A stretch of 64,000 bases of DNA from Kineosporia aurantiaca JCM 3230 (GCA_000719025.1 JODP01000023.1:16019-80018), one strand, 5' to 3'. Numbered from the stretch's first letter, positions 1-9,117 are shown. Program-made: numbers and translations. The notes: generated by a model from the sequence alone, not told the origin.

Positions 1-31
1 AGACCAGCCCTCGGGCCGGTTCGCTGCGGAT

Positions 32-78
32 GCAGAACGTGGCGGCCGCAGCGCAAGGCTGGGGCCGTCACGTTCTGC
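32..78 (-). terminator. Hairpin terminator of the first DUF397 gene
   Basis: A 16-bp stem (positions 32-47 with 63-78) pairs with a single G-T mismatch around a 15-base loop. It lies just past the stop codon of the minus-strand DUF397 gene, so it probably ends that transcript. Confidence 0.7.
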
Positions 79-88
79 GGTCGCACGG

Positions 89-301
89 TCAGTTTGTGAA
101 GTAGTCGAACTCACCGTTGCGCACGCCGGCCAGGAAGGCAATCCATTCCTGCCGGTCATAGAACTGGTGCCCGGCGTCCGGATTCTTGGAATCCCGCACC
201 GCTACCAGCCCTTCAGGAGTTATCGCGGACTCGACGCAACCGTTGATTCCGGAGAACGACGACTTGCGCCATGACAGATCCGCGAGATCGGGACGAGACA
301 C
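89..301 (-). CDS. DUF397 domain protein
   Basis: This 70-residue protein has the DUF397 layout: an N-terminal 'W.KSS.S' segment, a central 'AVRDSKNPD' motif and a C-terminal 'EWIAFLAGVRNGEFD' segment. DUF397 proteins are small actinobacterial partners of XRE/DUF5753 regulators. The regulator lies directly upstream on the same strand, 60 bases away, so the two are likely co-transcribed. In known pairs (for example bldB/whiJ-like systems) the small protein modulates the DNA-binding partner. What this pair controls cannot be read from the sequence. Confidence 0.85.
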   Translation of the reverse strand: MSRPDLADLSWRKSSFSGINGCVESAITPEGLVAVRDSKNPDAGHQFYDRQEWIAFLAGVRNGEFDYFTN

Positions 302-361
302 TTTCTGAACTCCTGTCGAGTGGGGCTCACTTTCCGGATAGCAGCCGAAGGGGGGTCTCCG

Positions 362-1261
362 TCATCGGAGACCCCGGATCTTGGCTTCTATGAACTCCTT
401 GGACCGCAATGGATCCAGAGCATGGCTCCAGAAATGACCGAAGATCCGCTCATGGCGCTGCACCAGCGCCTCCTCCTCGAGAAAGCGCTGCCCCTGTGCG
501 TCGTCCGCGTACACCACGTCCAAGATTTGGGATTGCGGCAGGCGCAGCAGGGTAAAGCCCCCGGTAGCAGTGAAAAGACCTTCCGAAGCCGGAAGTTTGG
601 CAAAAACGCGCAGATCCATGAACGGCCAATCGGCCGCCGTCAGCAAGTACGACAGCTGTTGCTTCATCACCTCGGGGCTGCCCACCTCGAGGCTCAGGCA
701 CTCTTCCCGCAGGACCACCCGAAAACTGAAATCAGATCTTGCCCGAAGGTTCTCCTGACGAAGGCCCCGGATCTCGATCCTCCGCTGTACCTGCTCGTCG
801 GTCGGGGGCACGCCGTCGTATTGCTCGATCAGACTGAAAAGATAGTCCCGCCCGTAGTCGGCGGTCTGCAGAATCGCCGGGATGCTGATGGGATCGAAGT
901 AATCGATGCCTGTGGCTGTTTCCTCATAGGCGATGTACCGGGCGTAGTCCTCGTCGATCTCGGCGTAGGCGTCGGTCCATCGCGTCCTTTTTGAGCGCTC
1001 GACCAACCCGGCCAGCCGTGCCACCTCGGCCTCGTCCGCCCCGAACGCCCGGGCCAGCTCGCGCACGTCGCGCGCCCGGGGCACCCGTTGCCCGGTCTCG
1101 ATCCGCGAGATCGTGGCCGCCGAGACCTCCAGGACCTCGGCCGCGTCCTCCAGTGTCTTGCCCGCCGCCAACCGCAGCTGCCGCAGTTTCCCGCTCAGCT
1201 CAGCCCGGCTCACGACGGCATTGGGATCGGCGGGCACGAGCCTCACTTCCTTCGCGCCCAA
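362..1261 (-). CDS. XRE-family regulator with DUF5753 domain
   Basis: This 299-residue protein has a Cro/CI-type helix-turn-helix at about residues 22-80 ('LRQLRLAAGKTLEDAAEVL', then 'SAATISRIETGQRVPRARDV'). A DUF5753 ligand/partner domain covers about residues 100-285, with the usual 'IPAILQTADYGRDY' and 'VVLREECL' stretches. The length is normal for the family. It heads a two-gene unit with the DUF397 gene downstream. An imperfect palindrome about 36 bases upstream of the start could be its own operator. Cytoplasmic regulator; target genes unknown. Confidence 0.9.
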   Translation of the reverse strand: MGAKEVRLVPADPNAVVSRAELSGKLRQLRLAAGKTLEDAAEVLEVSAATISRIETGQRVPRARDVRELARAFGADEAEVARLAGLVERSKRTRWTDAYAEIDEDYARYIAYEETATGIDYFDPISIPAILQTADYGRDYLFSLIEQYDGVPPTDEQVQRRIEIRGLRQENLRARSDFSFRVVLREECLSLEVGSPEVMKQQLSYLLTAADWPFMDLRVFAKLPASEGLFTATGGFTLLRLPQSQILDVVYADDAQGQRFLEEEALVQRHERIFGHFWSHALDPLRSKEFIEAKIRGLR

Positions 1262-1296
1262 CTCACCAAGAGTGGGCGATAGTCACCTTACGTAGG

Positions 1297-1307
1297 CGCA
1301 AGTTGCG
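1297..1307. promoter_or_regulatory. Inverted repeat upstream of the XRE gene, possible operator
   Basis: The sequence CGCAAGTTGCG is a perfect 5-bp inverted repeat with a one-base centre. It sits 36-46 bases upstream of the XRE start codon. Position and symmetry fit an autoregulatory operator, but nothing else proves it. Confidence 0.3.
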
Positions 1308-1735
1308 TTCTTAATGATTTCATTATGTAAGCATGCTCTGCGCGTCTTGCCCTTAGCAAGCTAGCACTGCACCATGTGAATGAGGGTGGCAACACGTCCA
1401 GGGATTTCAACCCGTGACCTTCTGGGACGTGGCCGCCGGGGGAGGTGATGGGGGCCCGAAGCGCCCCGACCACGACTGCCCATCACGGGCGAGAGGCCGT
1501 CTCGGTCACGCAGCGGCCCGAACGCCTATCTCCAGGAGTCCAGCAAAAAGCGCTGAGCCCAGGTGTTGCAGCACCTGAGCCCAGCTGAACTCCTCTAGGG
1601 AGCGCGCATGTCCAACTGTACTCCAGTCCGCTGCAGTGAACAGGGGTGGACTTCGTCGAAAGGAACTGATCCTCAACCGGTCCACCGCTCTGGCAGCCCT
1701 TACAGCACTGGCCGCATGGATCAGGGAGGCGCTCG
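1308..1735. other. Non-coding stretch
   Basis: I see no convincing gene here. An open frame from about 1636 runs out of frame into the small membrane gene and has no family resemblance. The first part should hold the promoter of the XRE/DUF397 unit; the last part holds the ribosome binding site of the small gene. Confidence 0.5.
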
Positions 1736-1903
1736 ATGAGCGGCGATGCGAACGTCTTCCTGGCCTGCGTCCTGGTGGCCCTGGTGGTCTGCTCGTTCTG
1801 GCGCGAGATCCTGGCGACGCTCTTGGTTCTCGGCATCGCTTCGATCTGCATGGCCATCTTCTACATCGCTCTGGGCGTTCAGTCGATCGCCCACCCGATC
1901 TGA
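1736..1903 (+). CDS. Small two-segment membrane protein (55 residues)
   Basis: The ATG at 1736 follows a strong Shine-Dalgarno sequence (AGGGAGG, 1723-1729) at good spacing. The product is almost wholly hydrophobic: segments at about residues 7-20 ('VFLACVLVALVVCSFW') and 23-45 ('ILATLLVLGIASICMAIFYI') are separated by a short charged turn with Arg-Glu. It should be an integral inner-membrane miniprotein. I recognise no family, so no function is offered. The strong RBS and the coherent membrane pattern are the evidence that it is real. Confidence 0.6.
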   Translation: MSGDANVFLACVLVALVVCSFWREILATLLVLGIASICMAIFYIALGVQSIAHPI

Positions 1904-1969
1904 GGCTGGCTTAGATCCTTCGTGGGCGGGCAGCGTGGCCCCCGCCCACGAAGGTGAACCGCACTTCCT

Positions 1970-2479
1970 GTGCGGATTGCGAAAGGCACCATCGACGCCC
2001 GGATGAGCAGCCTCGGCCTGGTGCTGGCGGTCTCCGGGCTCGGCATTACCCTGGGTGCCCCGGACGAGTCTCTGGAACGCACTGCCTCGATCAACTGGCC
2101 GGCCCGCCGAACCGGGCATCTGCTGGCCGTGTTTGCCGTCGTCGCCCTCCTGCCCCTGCTGGCTCAGGCCACCGGAACCCGGTTCGAGCCGATCAGTCTG
2201 GTGCTGCGGGACCTCGCCGGGCTGATCGGGATCACGGCCCTGGGGGCGGCCCTGTTCGGCGCGGCCGCCTCATGGGTGCTGCCACTGATCTGGACACTGG
2301 TGGCGATGATGCCGTTGATGGGCGCGGTGCGGCCGGTGGCGCTGCAGCAGATCCTCACCTGGCCGATCCAGCTGGGGGAGGTGCGGCCCGTGGCCATCGC
2401 AGTGGCCGTGATGACGATGGCCGGGGTGGTCCTCTACGGTCGGCGGGGGTGCCCGGCCACCGTCATGCCGGAGTCGTGA
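1970..2479 (+). CDS. Polytopic membrane protein, probably an N-terminally shortened gene
   Basis: The 169-residue frame has four to five hydrophobic segments, at about residues 12-30, 48-67, 80-97, 99-123 and 142-158. The centre ('LRDLAGLIGITALGAALFGA', followed by 'SWVLPLIWTL') resembles membrane subunits found beside ABC transporter ATPases in actinomycetes; that is my recollection, not a search result. No ATPase gene is adjacent and the GTG at 1970 has no clear ribosome binding site. The ATG at 2003 is an alternative start. I think it is the C-terminal part of a formerly longer gene, but an intact small membrane protein cannot be excluded. Confidence 0.45.
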   Translation: MRIAKGTIDARMSSLGLVLAVSGLGITLGAPDESLERTASINWPARRTGHLLAVFAVVALLPLLAQATGTRFEPISLVLRDLAGLIGITALGAALFGAAASWVLPLIWTLVAMMPLMGAVRPVALQQILTWPIQLGEVRPVAIAVAVMTMAGVVLYGRRGCPATVMPES

Positions 2480-2576
2480 CCTTCTGCTCGGCCCCGATGG
2501 TCGGGGGTGATACTGCCGGGTCTACGCGGTCGAGCTGGCGGGTGGGACCCGGGGCCACCCCCGGATCCTTTCTGGA

Positions 2577-2610
2577 GGCGGGTGGGGAAGCTGGGCTCGC
2601 CCCACCCGCC
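2577..2610 (-). terminator. Hairpin terminator of the GH3 gene
   Basis: A perfect 11-bp stem (GGCGGGTGGGG with CCCCACCCGCC) encloses a 12-base loop. It begins 6 bases past the GH3 stop codon on the minus strand. Confidence 0.7.
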
Positions 2611-2615
2611 GTCGA

Positions 2616-5264
2616 TCAGTGGATCGTGACCTTGGTACGAGCGGGCAGGTTCCGCGAGGAATCGCCCACCGAAACGGTTCGCTTCCCGGTGGCGACCTTC
2701 CAGGAACCTGACCAGTAGGACAGCTCCCGCTGGTCGACCGTGAGCGTCACGCGGCGGGACTGCCCGGCTTGAAGGGAGACTCGGTCGAAGGCACTCAGGG
2801 CCTTCGACGCGAACTGCACGCCCTTGGGATGGACGGAGGGGGCGCCCAGGTAGACCTGCGCCACAGTGTCCCCGCTCCGGCGGCCGGTGTTCGTGACCGT
2901 GAAGCTCACCTTCAGTTTCCCGCCGGACTGCTTGGCCGCGACCTTTCCGTATCGGAAGCTGCTGTAGGAGAGGCCATAGCCGAACGGGAACAGCGGCGTC
3001 AGGTTCTGCTGGTCGTACCACCGGTAGCCGACGTTCAGGCCCTCGCTGTATCGCGTCTCGCAGTCCGGGACGGCGCCTGGACCGGAAGCCGTTGCGGTGC
3101 AGGGTGTCGTGGTGCCGGGATCGACGCCCTTGCTGGACCGCTCCGGGTGCTCCGGGTCACTGGCCACACCCTGCGTGGCCTTGGCCGGCCAGGTGAAGGG
3201 CAGGTGTCCGGCGGGATTGGCGGCCCCGGTGAGGAGGTCGGCAAAGGCCCAGCCGCCCTCATCGCCCGGGAACCAGCCCTGAAGAACAGATTTGACGGAC
3301 GACAGCCACGGAAGGGCGACCGGGGCGTTGCTCTGCAGGACCACCACCGTGTTGGGATTGACCTTGGCCACGTCGGCGATGAACTTGTCCTGGCCCTCCG
3401 GCAGGGCGGTGGAGAGATTGCCGCTGTTGGTGGTGTAGGCAAAGACCACGGCGGTCGTGGCCTTCTTGGCCGCCGAGATCGCTGCGGCCCGGTTGGCCGT
3501 CTGCTGGGACGGCGTCACCCAGAACAGATGCACCTGCACGGGCTGACCCGAGACATCCGGGGTCTGGGTGATGCTCAGCGTGTGCGCTCCGGCCGCCAGG
3601 CTGACCTGTGCCCGTTTGTTGTTCAGCCCGTCGGTGGTGGGCAGGACGCCGGTGTCGCCGGCCTTGACGGTGCCGTAGCGGGGTCCCATCCCGGCGAAGC
3701 CGTCACTGGTCACCACGGCCTTGCCGTCGATGGTGACCGTTCCGGTCGTTCCTAGTTCGCCGAAGTTGATCCAGTAGTCGCCCTTCTCCGGAGCGGTCAG
3801 CGTTCCGGTCCAGGTGTGGGTGGAGCCGGCCGGCAGTGCTGTGCCCCGGGCCTTGGTGAAGTTGACCTGCCGGTCGACCGAGGTCGTGGATCCCGTGGTG
3901 CGCAGCAGGCCCGGCTGCCCCTCGTGCGACAGCGCAGAGGCCGGCACCGGGGTGCCGGTGAGGTCGTTGCCCGCCGCATAGGTGATGTTCGCCGTGGGTA
4001 CGGCCTTCTTCAGGGTGTCCACGGTGCCGATCCAGCGGTCGGCCCGGCCGGTGGAGCTCTCCCCGCCCCCGCCGGTGGCGATGGTCTGCCCGGCGCCCGG
4101 CCCAATCAGGGCCAGGTTCCTCAGCGAGGCTGAACTCAGCGGCAGCGTGTTGCCGGTGTTCTTCAGCAAGACCGCCGCGTCGGTCGCGGTGCGGCGGATC
4201 ACCGCGGCGTTGCGGGTGATCGACTCGGGGGTCACCGTGTGCTTCTGGTGCCCGTCCAGCAGTCCGAACTGCTCGTACTCGTAGAGAATGCGGCTGACCG
4301 CAGCGTCGATGTCTCTCGTGGTGACCTTCTTGGCGGCCAGCGCCGCCTTGACCTTGACCGGCGTCAGGTACGGGGTGATGCCACCGCCGAGACCGGTGCC
4401 GGGCATCTCCATGTCCAGGCCGTTGTGCACGTCACTGGTCGCATGCACGGCGCCCCAGTCGGACGTCACGAACCCCTTGAAACCCAGTTCGCGCTTGAGG
4501 TCACCGTTCAGGGTGTCGGCGTTCCCGCAGGCCGAGGTTCCGTTGACCTTGTTGTAGGAACACATGACGGATGAGACCCCGGCGTCGACCGCGTCCGCGA
4601 AGGGCTTCTCATAGATCTCGTGCAGCGTCTGCTGGTCCACGACCACGTTGCCGCCGGCTCCGTCGTAGGCGATGAAGTGCTTGACCTGAGCCATCACCCC
4701 CTCGTTCTGGATGCCGGTAATCTCGCTGGCGCCGATCGCCCCGGTCAGCAGCGGGTCCTCACCGAAGGTGTTCCAGCCCCGCCCGGTCGTCGGGTCGCGG
4801 TCGATGTTGACGAACGGTTCGAGCACGACGTCCTGGCCCAGGGCCCGGGCGTCGCGGCCGATCGTCGTGCCGTTGGCCTGCGCCACGCCCGTGTCCCAGG
4901 TGGCCGCCACTCCCATGGTGGAGGTCATGCCGCTGGACACGTCCTTGGTGGCTACCCCCGGGGGGCCGTCGGCCAGACGCAGCGAGGGGATGCCCAGGCG
5001 CGGGATGCCGGGAAGGTAGCCCGCCGCATAGGTTTTGGTCTTGGGGTCCTCGTCCGTGCCACTGAGCAGGACCAGTTTCTCGTCCAGTGTCATCCGTGCC
5101 AGCAGAGCGTCCACCCGCTTGCTGTGTACCTGGAGGGTGCTCGGGGGGTCTGGGGGGCCTGCGGCGGCCCTAGCGCCACCGGCGGCCAGCAGGCCGCCGA
5201 AGCTCAGTGTGCAGGTCAGGACCAATGCCGTCGCGGGACGGCGTAAACCACTGCGCATAGACAA
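2616..5264 (-). CDS. Secreted GH3 beta-glucosidase with PA14 insert
   Basis: This 882-residue enzyme starts with a Sec signal peptide (about residues 1-34, 'ALVLTCTLSFGGLLAAGGARA'). The GH3 N-terminal barrel covers about residues 50-340. It contains the substrate-binding 'GRGWNTFGEDP' motif, 'VKHFIAYD', and the nucleophile motif 'GFVTSDW', with the nucleophile Asp at about 269. The GH3 C-terminal domain is split by a PA14 domain (about residues 450-580) and followed by an Fn3-like domain (about 790-875). This is the known bgl/BglX architecture with PA14, acting on beta-linked gluco-oligosaccharides outside the cell. It is divergent from a ROK repressor gene across a perfect palindrome, so it is probably sugar-inducible. 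Confidence 0.92.
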   Translation of the reverse strand: MSMRSGLRRPATALVLTCTLSFGGLLAAGGARAAAGPPDPPSTLQVHSKRVDALLARMTLDEKLVLLSGTDEDPKTKTYAAGYLPGIPRLGIPSLRLADGPPGVATKDVSSGMTSTMGVAATWDTGVAQANGTTIGRDARALGQDVVLEPFVNIDRDPTTGRGWNTFGEDPLLTGAIGASEITGIQNEGVMAQVKHFIAYDGAGGNVVVDQQTLHEIYEKPFADAVDAGVSSVMCSYNKVNGTSACGNADTLNGDLKRELGFKGFVTSDWGAVHATSDVHNGLDMEMPGTGLGGGITPYLTPVKVKAALAAKKVTTRDIDAAVSRILYEYEQFGLLDGHQKHTVTPESITRNAAVIRRTATDAAVLLKNTGNTLPLSSASLRNLALIGPGAGQTIATGGGGESSTGRADRWIGTVDTLKKAVPTANITYAAGNDLTGTPVPASALSHEGQPGLLRTTGSTTSVDRQVNFTKARGTALPAGSTHTWTGTLTAPEKGDYWINFGELGTTGTVTIDGKAVVTSDGFAGMGPRYGTVKAGDTGVLPTTDGLNNKRAQVSLAAGAHTLSITQTPDVSGQPVQVHLFWVTPSQQTANRAAAISAAKKATTAVVFAYTTNSGNLSTALPEGQDKFIADVAKVNPNTVVVLQSNAPVALPWLSSVKSVLQGWFPGDEGGWAFADLLTGAANPAGHLPFTWPAKATQGVASDPEHPERSSKGVDPGTTTPCTATASGPGAVPDCETRYSEGLNVGYRWYDQQNLTPLFPFGYGLSYSSFRYGKVAAKQSGGKLKVSFTVTNTGRRSGDTVAQVYLGAPSVHPKGVQFASKALSAFDRVSLQAGQSRRVTLTVDQRELSYWSGSWKVATGKRTVSVGDSSRNLPARTKVTIH

Positions 5265-5300
5265 GACACCTCTTCATCGTGGTGTGAGTCCACCGGCCGC

Positions 5301-5314
5301 TTCGTTATAACGAA
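5301..5314. promoter_or_regulatory. Perfect 14-bp palindrome, probable ROK operator
   Basis: TTCGTTATAACGAA is a perfect palindrome in the 186-base gap between the divergent GH3 and ROK genes, 37 bases upstream of the GH3 start. ROK repressors bind palindromes that overlap the promoters of neighbouring sugar genes, so this is the natural candidate operator. Confidence 0.7.
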
Positions 5315-5450
5315 ACCAGCGTGGGGCCAGGAATGTGCGAAAACGTGCCGTGAACTACTCGAAACTTAAGCTTCAGCTGTGTAAGGGTCAATGAGGGAAA
5401 AAGTTACGACAGGATCTCAATAAAACGATGATCGTCAGAAAGAGACGTCC

Positions 5451-6656
5451 ATGACGGGTGATTCGGAAACCACGCGGACCATCCTGGCCTTGATCGAAGG
5501 CCAGGGAGCCCTGACCCGGCGTCAGTTGTCCGAGCAGATGGGTCTGCCGATCACGACGGTCAACAGCGCCATCACACCGCTGCTGAGCCGCCACGTGATC
5601 CAGGAAAAGGCGCTCGACCGCACCCGGTGGGCCGGGCGGGGACGGCCGCCCCAGGTCCTGACCCGGGTTCGCAAGCGGATGGTCGTGGTCGTGGTCATGG
5701 GTCACCACGACCTTCGGGCCGCTGTGGTCTCCACGGACGGCAGTCTGGCCGCGCACCGGGTCGTCCCGTTCTCACCCTTCGAACTCGACGAGATCACCGG
5801 GTCCGTGGCCGAACTGGCCGAGGACGTGCTGCGGGCCAGCGGGGCGGCGAGGGGCGACATTGCCGGGACCGTCCTGGCCCTGCCCCGTCCCTACCGGCCC
5901 GGGCAACCGTCGCTGAAGCTGCAGCCCGGCCCGGACCTGGTCGGCTCCACGGCGCCGGCCTGGCTGACCACGGATCCGGCCCCGTCGCTGGGGGAACGCC
6001 TGCGGATGCCGGTGATGGTGGAGAACGACGCCAACCTGGCTGCTCTTGGTGAGGCTACGCACGGCGCCGGCCGCGGCCTGGAGGACCTGATCTACCTGAA
6101 AATCGTTCCTGGTCTGGGCGCCGGCGTCGTCACGAACGGGACGCTGGTGCGCGGAGCGCACGGCTTTGCGGGGGAGATCGCGCATCTGCAACACGATGAG
6201 GCCGGTCCGCCGTGCCGGTGCGGCAACCGGGGCTGTCTCCTGCAGCTGATCAACATGCGGGGCGTCATTGCCCAGCTCAAGTCCGCCTATCCGGACGCCG
6301 GAACGGTGGAGGACATCATCGGCCTGGCTGCCCTCGGCGAGCCTGGCGTCCACCGGTTGTTCGGCGATCTCGGTCACGCCCTGGGGCCGTTCCTCTCTGT
6401 CGCCTGCCTTTTCGTCGATCCGCAGATGATCGTGGTCGACGGCTCGCTGGGATCGGCGGCCCAGCCGTTGATCGATGGACTGCGCTCGCGGATGTCGCGT
6501 TCGATGCCCAGCGGCGCCTACGGGGCCCTGCGCTTTGAGACCGGGCGGCTGGGTGAACAGGCGGAGCTGTTCGGGGCGGCGGCACTGGCCGTCGGCGCGA
6601 TTGGCCCTTTTTCACGCCCGGTGACGCGAACCAAGCAGGTGGACCAGGTCACATGA
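5451..6656 (+). CDS. ROK-family transcriptional repressor
   Basis: This 401-residue protein has an N-terminal winged helix (about residues 8-60, 'LTRRQLSEQMGLPITTVNSA'). A ROK sugar-kinase-like domain follows. It carries the ROK glycine motif 'KIVPGLGAGVVTNGTLVRG' and the zinc-binding 'CRCGNRGCL' stretch at about residues 258-266. It is divergent from a secreted beta-glucosidase, and the gap holds a 14-bp palindrome. The likely role is repression of the GH3 gene, relieved by a sugar released from plant or fungal glucans. The effector is not predictable from sequence. Confidence 0.9.
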   Translation: MTGDSETTRTILALIEGQGALTRRQLSEQMGLPITTVNSAITPLLSRHVIQEKALDRTRWAGRGRPPQVLTRVRKRMVVVVVMGHHDLRAAVVSTDGSLAAHRVVPFSPFELDEITGSVAELAEDVLRASGAARGDIAGTVLALPRPYRPGQPSLKLQPGPDLVGSTAPAWLTTDPAPSLGERLRMPVMVENDANLAALGEATHGAGRGLEDLIYLKIVPGLGAGVVTNGTLVRGAHGFAGEIAHLQHDEAGPPCRCGNRGCLLQLINMRGVIAQLKSAYPDAGTVEDIIGLAALGEPGVHRLFGDLGHALGPFLSVACLFVDPQMIVVDGSLGSAAQPLIDGLRSRMSRSMPSGAYGALRFETGRLGEQAELFGAAALAVGAIGPFSRPVTRTKQVDQVT

Positions 6657-6866
6657 GTGGTGGCGATACCGGCCACCGCCGGAACCATCGCTGTTGAGGT
6701 GGGGATTCATCACCAGGAGCTTCGCGGGCTCGTCTATGACTCGCCCGCACGTTGCGCTGGTGCCGTCCTCCATCGCATCACCCCGGGCCGAAGAGCGCTT
6801 CGGACGCTGGCACCCGGGTTGTGCTTGTTTACGGCGGTACTCATCCGGCGCTCTAGGCTGACCGCC

Positions 6867-8057
6867 GTGCCGGACGAAACCCCACCCATGCGTCGAAACT
6901 TCTGGTCCGGAGCGATCGTGGTGACCTTCGCGGTCACCCTTGCCGTGCTGTTGCATCCACCCAGCCTCCCGGGGTCATGGGGGTCAGTAGCACCGGTGGG
7001 CCTGCTGAACTCGGGCGGGCTGCTGCCGTCGGTGCTCTGGGCTGTGCCGGTGCTCATCGTGGCGCTGGTGGCCGGCCTCGGTTATGCCCTGATCGCCCCG
7101 CGGCCCCCGCGCGCGACGGGCGCCCCCTTTGCCGCTGGGCACGTCATTCTGGGGGCTGCGATCGGCAGCCGACTCGACCTGGGCTCGATCAGGTCACTGC
7201 GGGCCGACTGGTTGGCCGTGTTCGTGTCTTGTTCGGCCATCTTGGTGCTGTGCGTGGCGGCCGGGTACGTGCTCTGCCTGAAGAACGGGATCTACATCGC
7301 CACCGGAGTCTTCGCCATGGTTGGCCGGGCTCCAAGCCTGACGGCTACCGCGCGGACCCTCGGCGCGGACGATCGCGTGGTGACGGCCGTGCAGTACCTG
7401 CGCGTGCTGATCATCGTCGCCAGCATGCCGTTCGTGATCAACGAGCTGTCTCCGTTCGATACGGGGTCCTCCGGCGCGGGGATATTCCTCTTTGTCGATG
7501 ACGAGCCCCTCCCCACCGAGAGACTGCTCGGGGCATTCCGGGACGCCGGCCCCGGTCTGATTCTGGTCATTCTCGCCTTCCTCATCGGTGTGCCCCTGGC
7601 CCGCCGGGTTGCACTACCCGCCGGCACCCTGATCTTTCCGCTGATCGTCACCGCTCTGCTGACCGGCACCGGCCTCCTCGACGCGAGCGTCCCCAACACG
7701 CTGGCGAGTGCGGGTTCTGCGCTGATCGGACTGCAGGTCGGTCTGCGCTTGACCCGGGACAGTCTCCGGGCCCTGGGCAGCCTGCTGCCGTTGGCCATCG
7801 TCACGATCGTCGGCTTGGTGGCCGTCAGTGCGGGTCTCGGCCTCGTCCTGGCCCAGGTCACCGGGCACACCCTGATCGACGGCTACCTGGCCACCAGTCC
7901 CGGCGGGTTCTACCCGGTGCTGGCCGCCGCCGTCAGCAGCAACTCGAACGTCACCTTCGTCCTGGCGGTCCAGATCGCACGACACATCGTCATTCTGCTC
8001 AGTGTCCCCTTTCTGACACAGCTGATTTCCCGCCGCGCGGGTCTGCCGGTCGAGTAG
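6867..8057 (+). CDS. AbrB-family (COG3180-type) membrane protein
   Basis: The protein is a roughly 396-residue polytopic membrane protein with two similar halves, each bearing the glycine-rich 'GAAIGSRLD' or 'GLQVGLRLT' type repeat. It ends in the family signature 'TSPGGFYPVLAAAVSSNSNVTFVLAVQIAR'-like region (7890-7980). The frame stays open upstream to 6657, but the N-terminal 70 codons are non-hydrophobic and unlike the family, so I chose GTG 6867; ATG 6888 is equally possible. The database name 'AbrB transcriptional regulator' is misleading, since the protein is embedded in the membrane. Its transported or sensed substrate is unknown. It follows the ROK gene by 210 bases. Confidence 0.75.
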   Translation: MPDETPPMRRNFWSGAIVVTFAVTLAVLLHPPSLPGSWGSVAPVGLLNSGGLLPSVLWAVPVLIVALVAGLGYALIAPRPPRATGAPFAAGHVILGAAIGSRLDLGSIRSLRADWLAVFVSCSAILVLCVAAGYVLCLKNGIYIATGVFAMVGRAPSLTATARTLGADDRVVTAVQYLRVLIIVASMPFVINELSPFDTGSSGAGIFLFVDDEPLPTERLLGAFRDAGPGLILVILAFLIGVPLARRVALPAGTLIFPLIVTALLTGTGLLDASVPNTLASAGSALIGLQVGLRLTRDSLRALGSLLPLAIVTIVGLVAVSAGLGLVLAQVTGHTLIDGYLATSPGGFYPVLAAAVSSNSNVTFVLAVQIARHIVILLSVPFLTQLISRRAGLPVE

Positions 8058-8172
8058 GGCGTCAGACGTTCGCCGGGGTCCTTTAGCCGGTAAGTGGTGG
8101 TCCTCGCCGAGGTAGACATGGCTGAGAAGCGGACGAGCCCGGGTCAGTACGCCAGGACCCGCGGGTGGCACA

Positions 8173-9078
8173 TCAGATCAATTCACCACGACGCATCTGC
8201 ACCTCCTGATGCAGAGCTTCCCGCACCACCTGGATCTCCGGCCGCTTGAGCGCCTCACGCCGGACCGCCAGGGTCACCAGCACCCTGGCGGGCGGCACGT
8301 AGGCCGCGACCGGCACCAAGTCAGGCACAGTCCGGGCCACGAAGTTGGCCACCAACCCAATGCCCATCTCCTGCCGGATGGCCTGCAGCTGCGCAAAGAT
8401 GTTGGTCGAGCTGAAGGCGACCCTCGCGTCCGGAACGAGCCTGGATAGGTCGATCTCGCGAATCTTCTCCAGGCCTTCGACGAACGAGATGATGGTGTGT
8501 TCCGTCAATTCCTCGATCGAGTCGGGATTTCCATGCTTCGCGAGGTAACTGGCGCTGGCGTAGAAACCATTGTCATATTCGCACAGGCGCTCGGTGAACA
8601 ACCGCGTTGCCGGCGGTGGGGGACCGGGGGTCACCGCTATGTCGAACGCCGCGTCGCGCAGGGTCAGCTCACGCGCGCCGGTCGCCAACTCGATGCGCAG
8701 CCGGGGGTGTTGCAGCTGCACGCGCGCCATGGCCGGTGTGACGATGAGTGCGCCGAAGCCGTCCGCTGCTGTGACCCGGACTGTTGCGTCGATCGTACGC
8801 TGGCGCATCGGGTCGACGGCCTCAGCAGCGAGCTCAACGGCGCGCACCACGTTGCGGGCGTGCTCCATGACCGTCCGTCCGGGTCCGGTCAGTTCCCATC
8901 TCTCGTCGCTGCGGATGAGCAACCTGGTGTTCAGGGCCTGCTCGAGAGCCTGCAGACGCCGTGAGACGGTCGAGTGATCGACGCCCAGGAGCTTGGCCGC
9001 TGAGGTGAGCCGGCCGGTGTCCACCACTGCGACGAGGTAGCGCAGGTCGTCGGCTCGTACGGATTGTGGGTCGCTCAC
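8173..9078 (-). CDS. LysR-family transcriptional regulator
   Basis: The 301-residue protein begins with a typical LysR winged helix (residues 10-70): 'DLRYLVAVVDTGRLTSAAK', then 'DHSTVSRRLQALEQ'. A LysR substrate-binding domain follows (about residues 95-295). The frame runs further upstream to 9849, but only from GTG 9078 does it match the family. It is divergent from the SDR-malic enzyme-fumarase genes, the classical arrangement for a LysR activator and its targets. The co-inducer may be a C4 acid or the SDR substrate; that is inference from neighbours only. Confidence 0.88.
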   Translation of the reverse strand: MSDPQSVRADDLRYLVAVVDTGRLTSAAKLLGVDHSTVSRRLQALEQALNTRLLIRSDERWELTGPGRTVMEHARNVVRAVELAAEAVDPMRQRTIDATVRVTAADGFGALIVTPAMARVQLQHPRLRIELATGARELTLRDAAFDIAVTPGPPPPATRLFTERLCEYDNGFYASASYLAKHGNPDSIEELTEHTIISFVEGLEKIREIDLSRLVPDARVAFSSTNIFAQLQAIRQEMGIGLVANFVARTVPDLVPVAAYVPPARVLVTLAVRREALKRPEIQVVREALHQEVQMRRGELI

Positions 9079-9099
9079 GGCTGCCTTCCCCTCACCAGC

Positions 9100-9117
9100 G
9101 TGGGCAGAAACGCCCAC
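9100..9117. promoter_or_regulatory. Inverted repeat in the LysR/SDR divergent promoter
   Basis: GTGGGC and GCCCAC form perfect 6-bp arms separated by six bases, 22 bases upstream of the LysR start. LysR regulators often bind near their own start to control both directions, so this is a plausible but unproven site. Confidence 0.35.

Noticed and set aside
1954..2718. A 254-codon plus-strand frame across 2 kb
   Set aside because: It overlaps a hydrophobic membrane frame in another register and the end of the GH3 gene, and is Arg/Gly/Asp-rich without any family.
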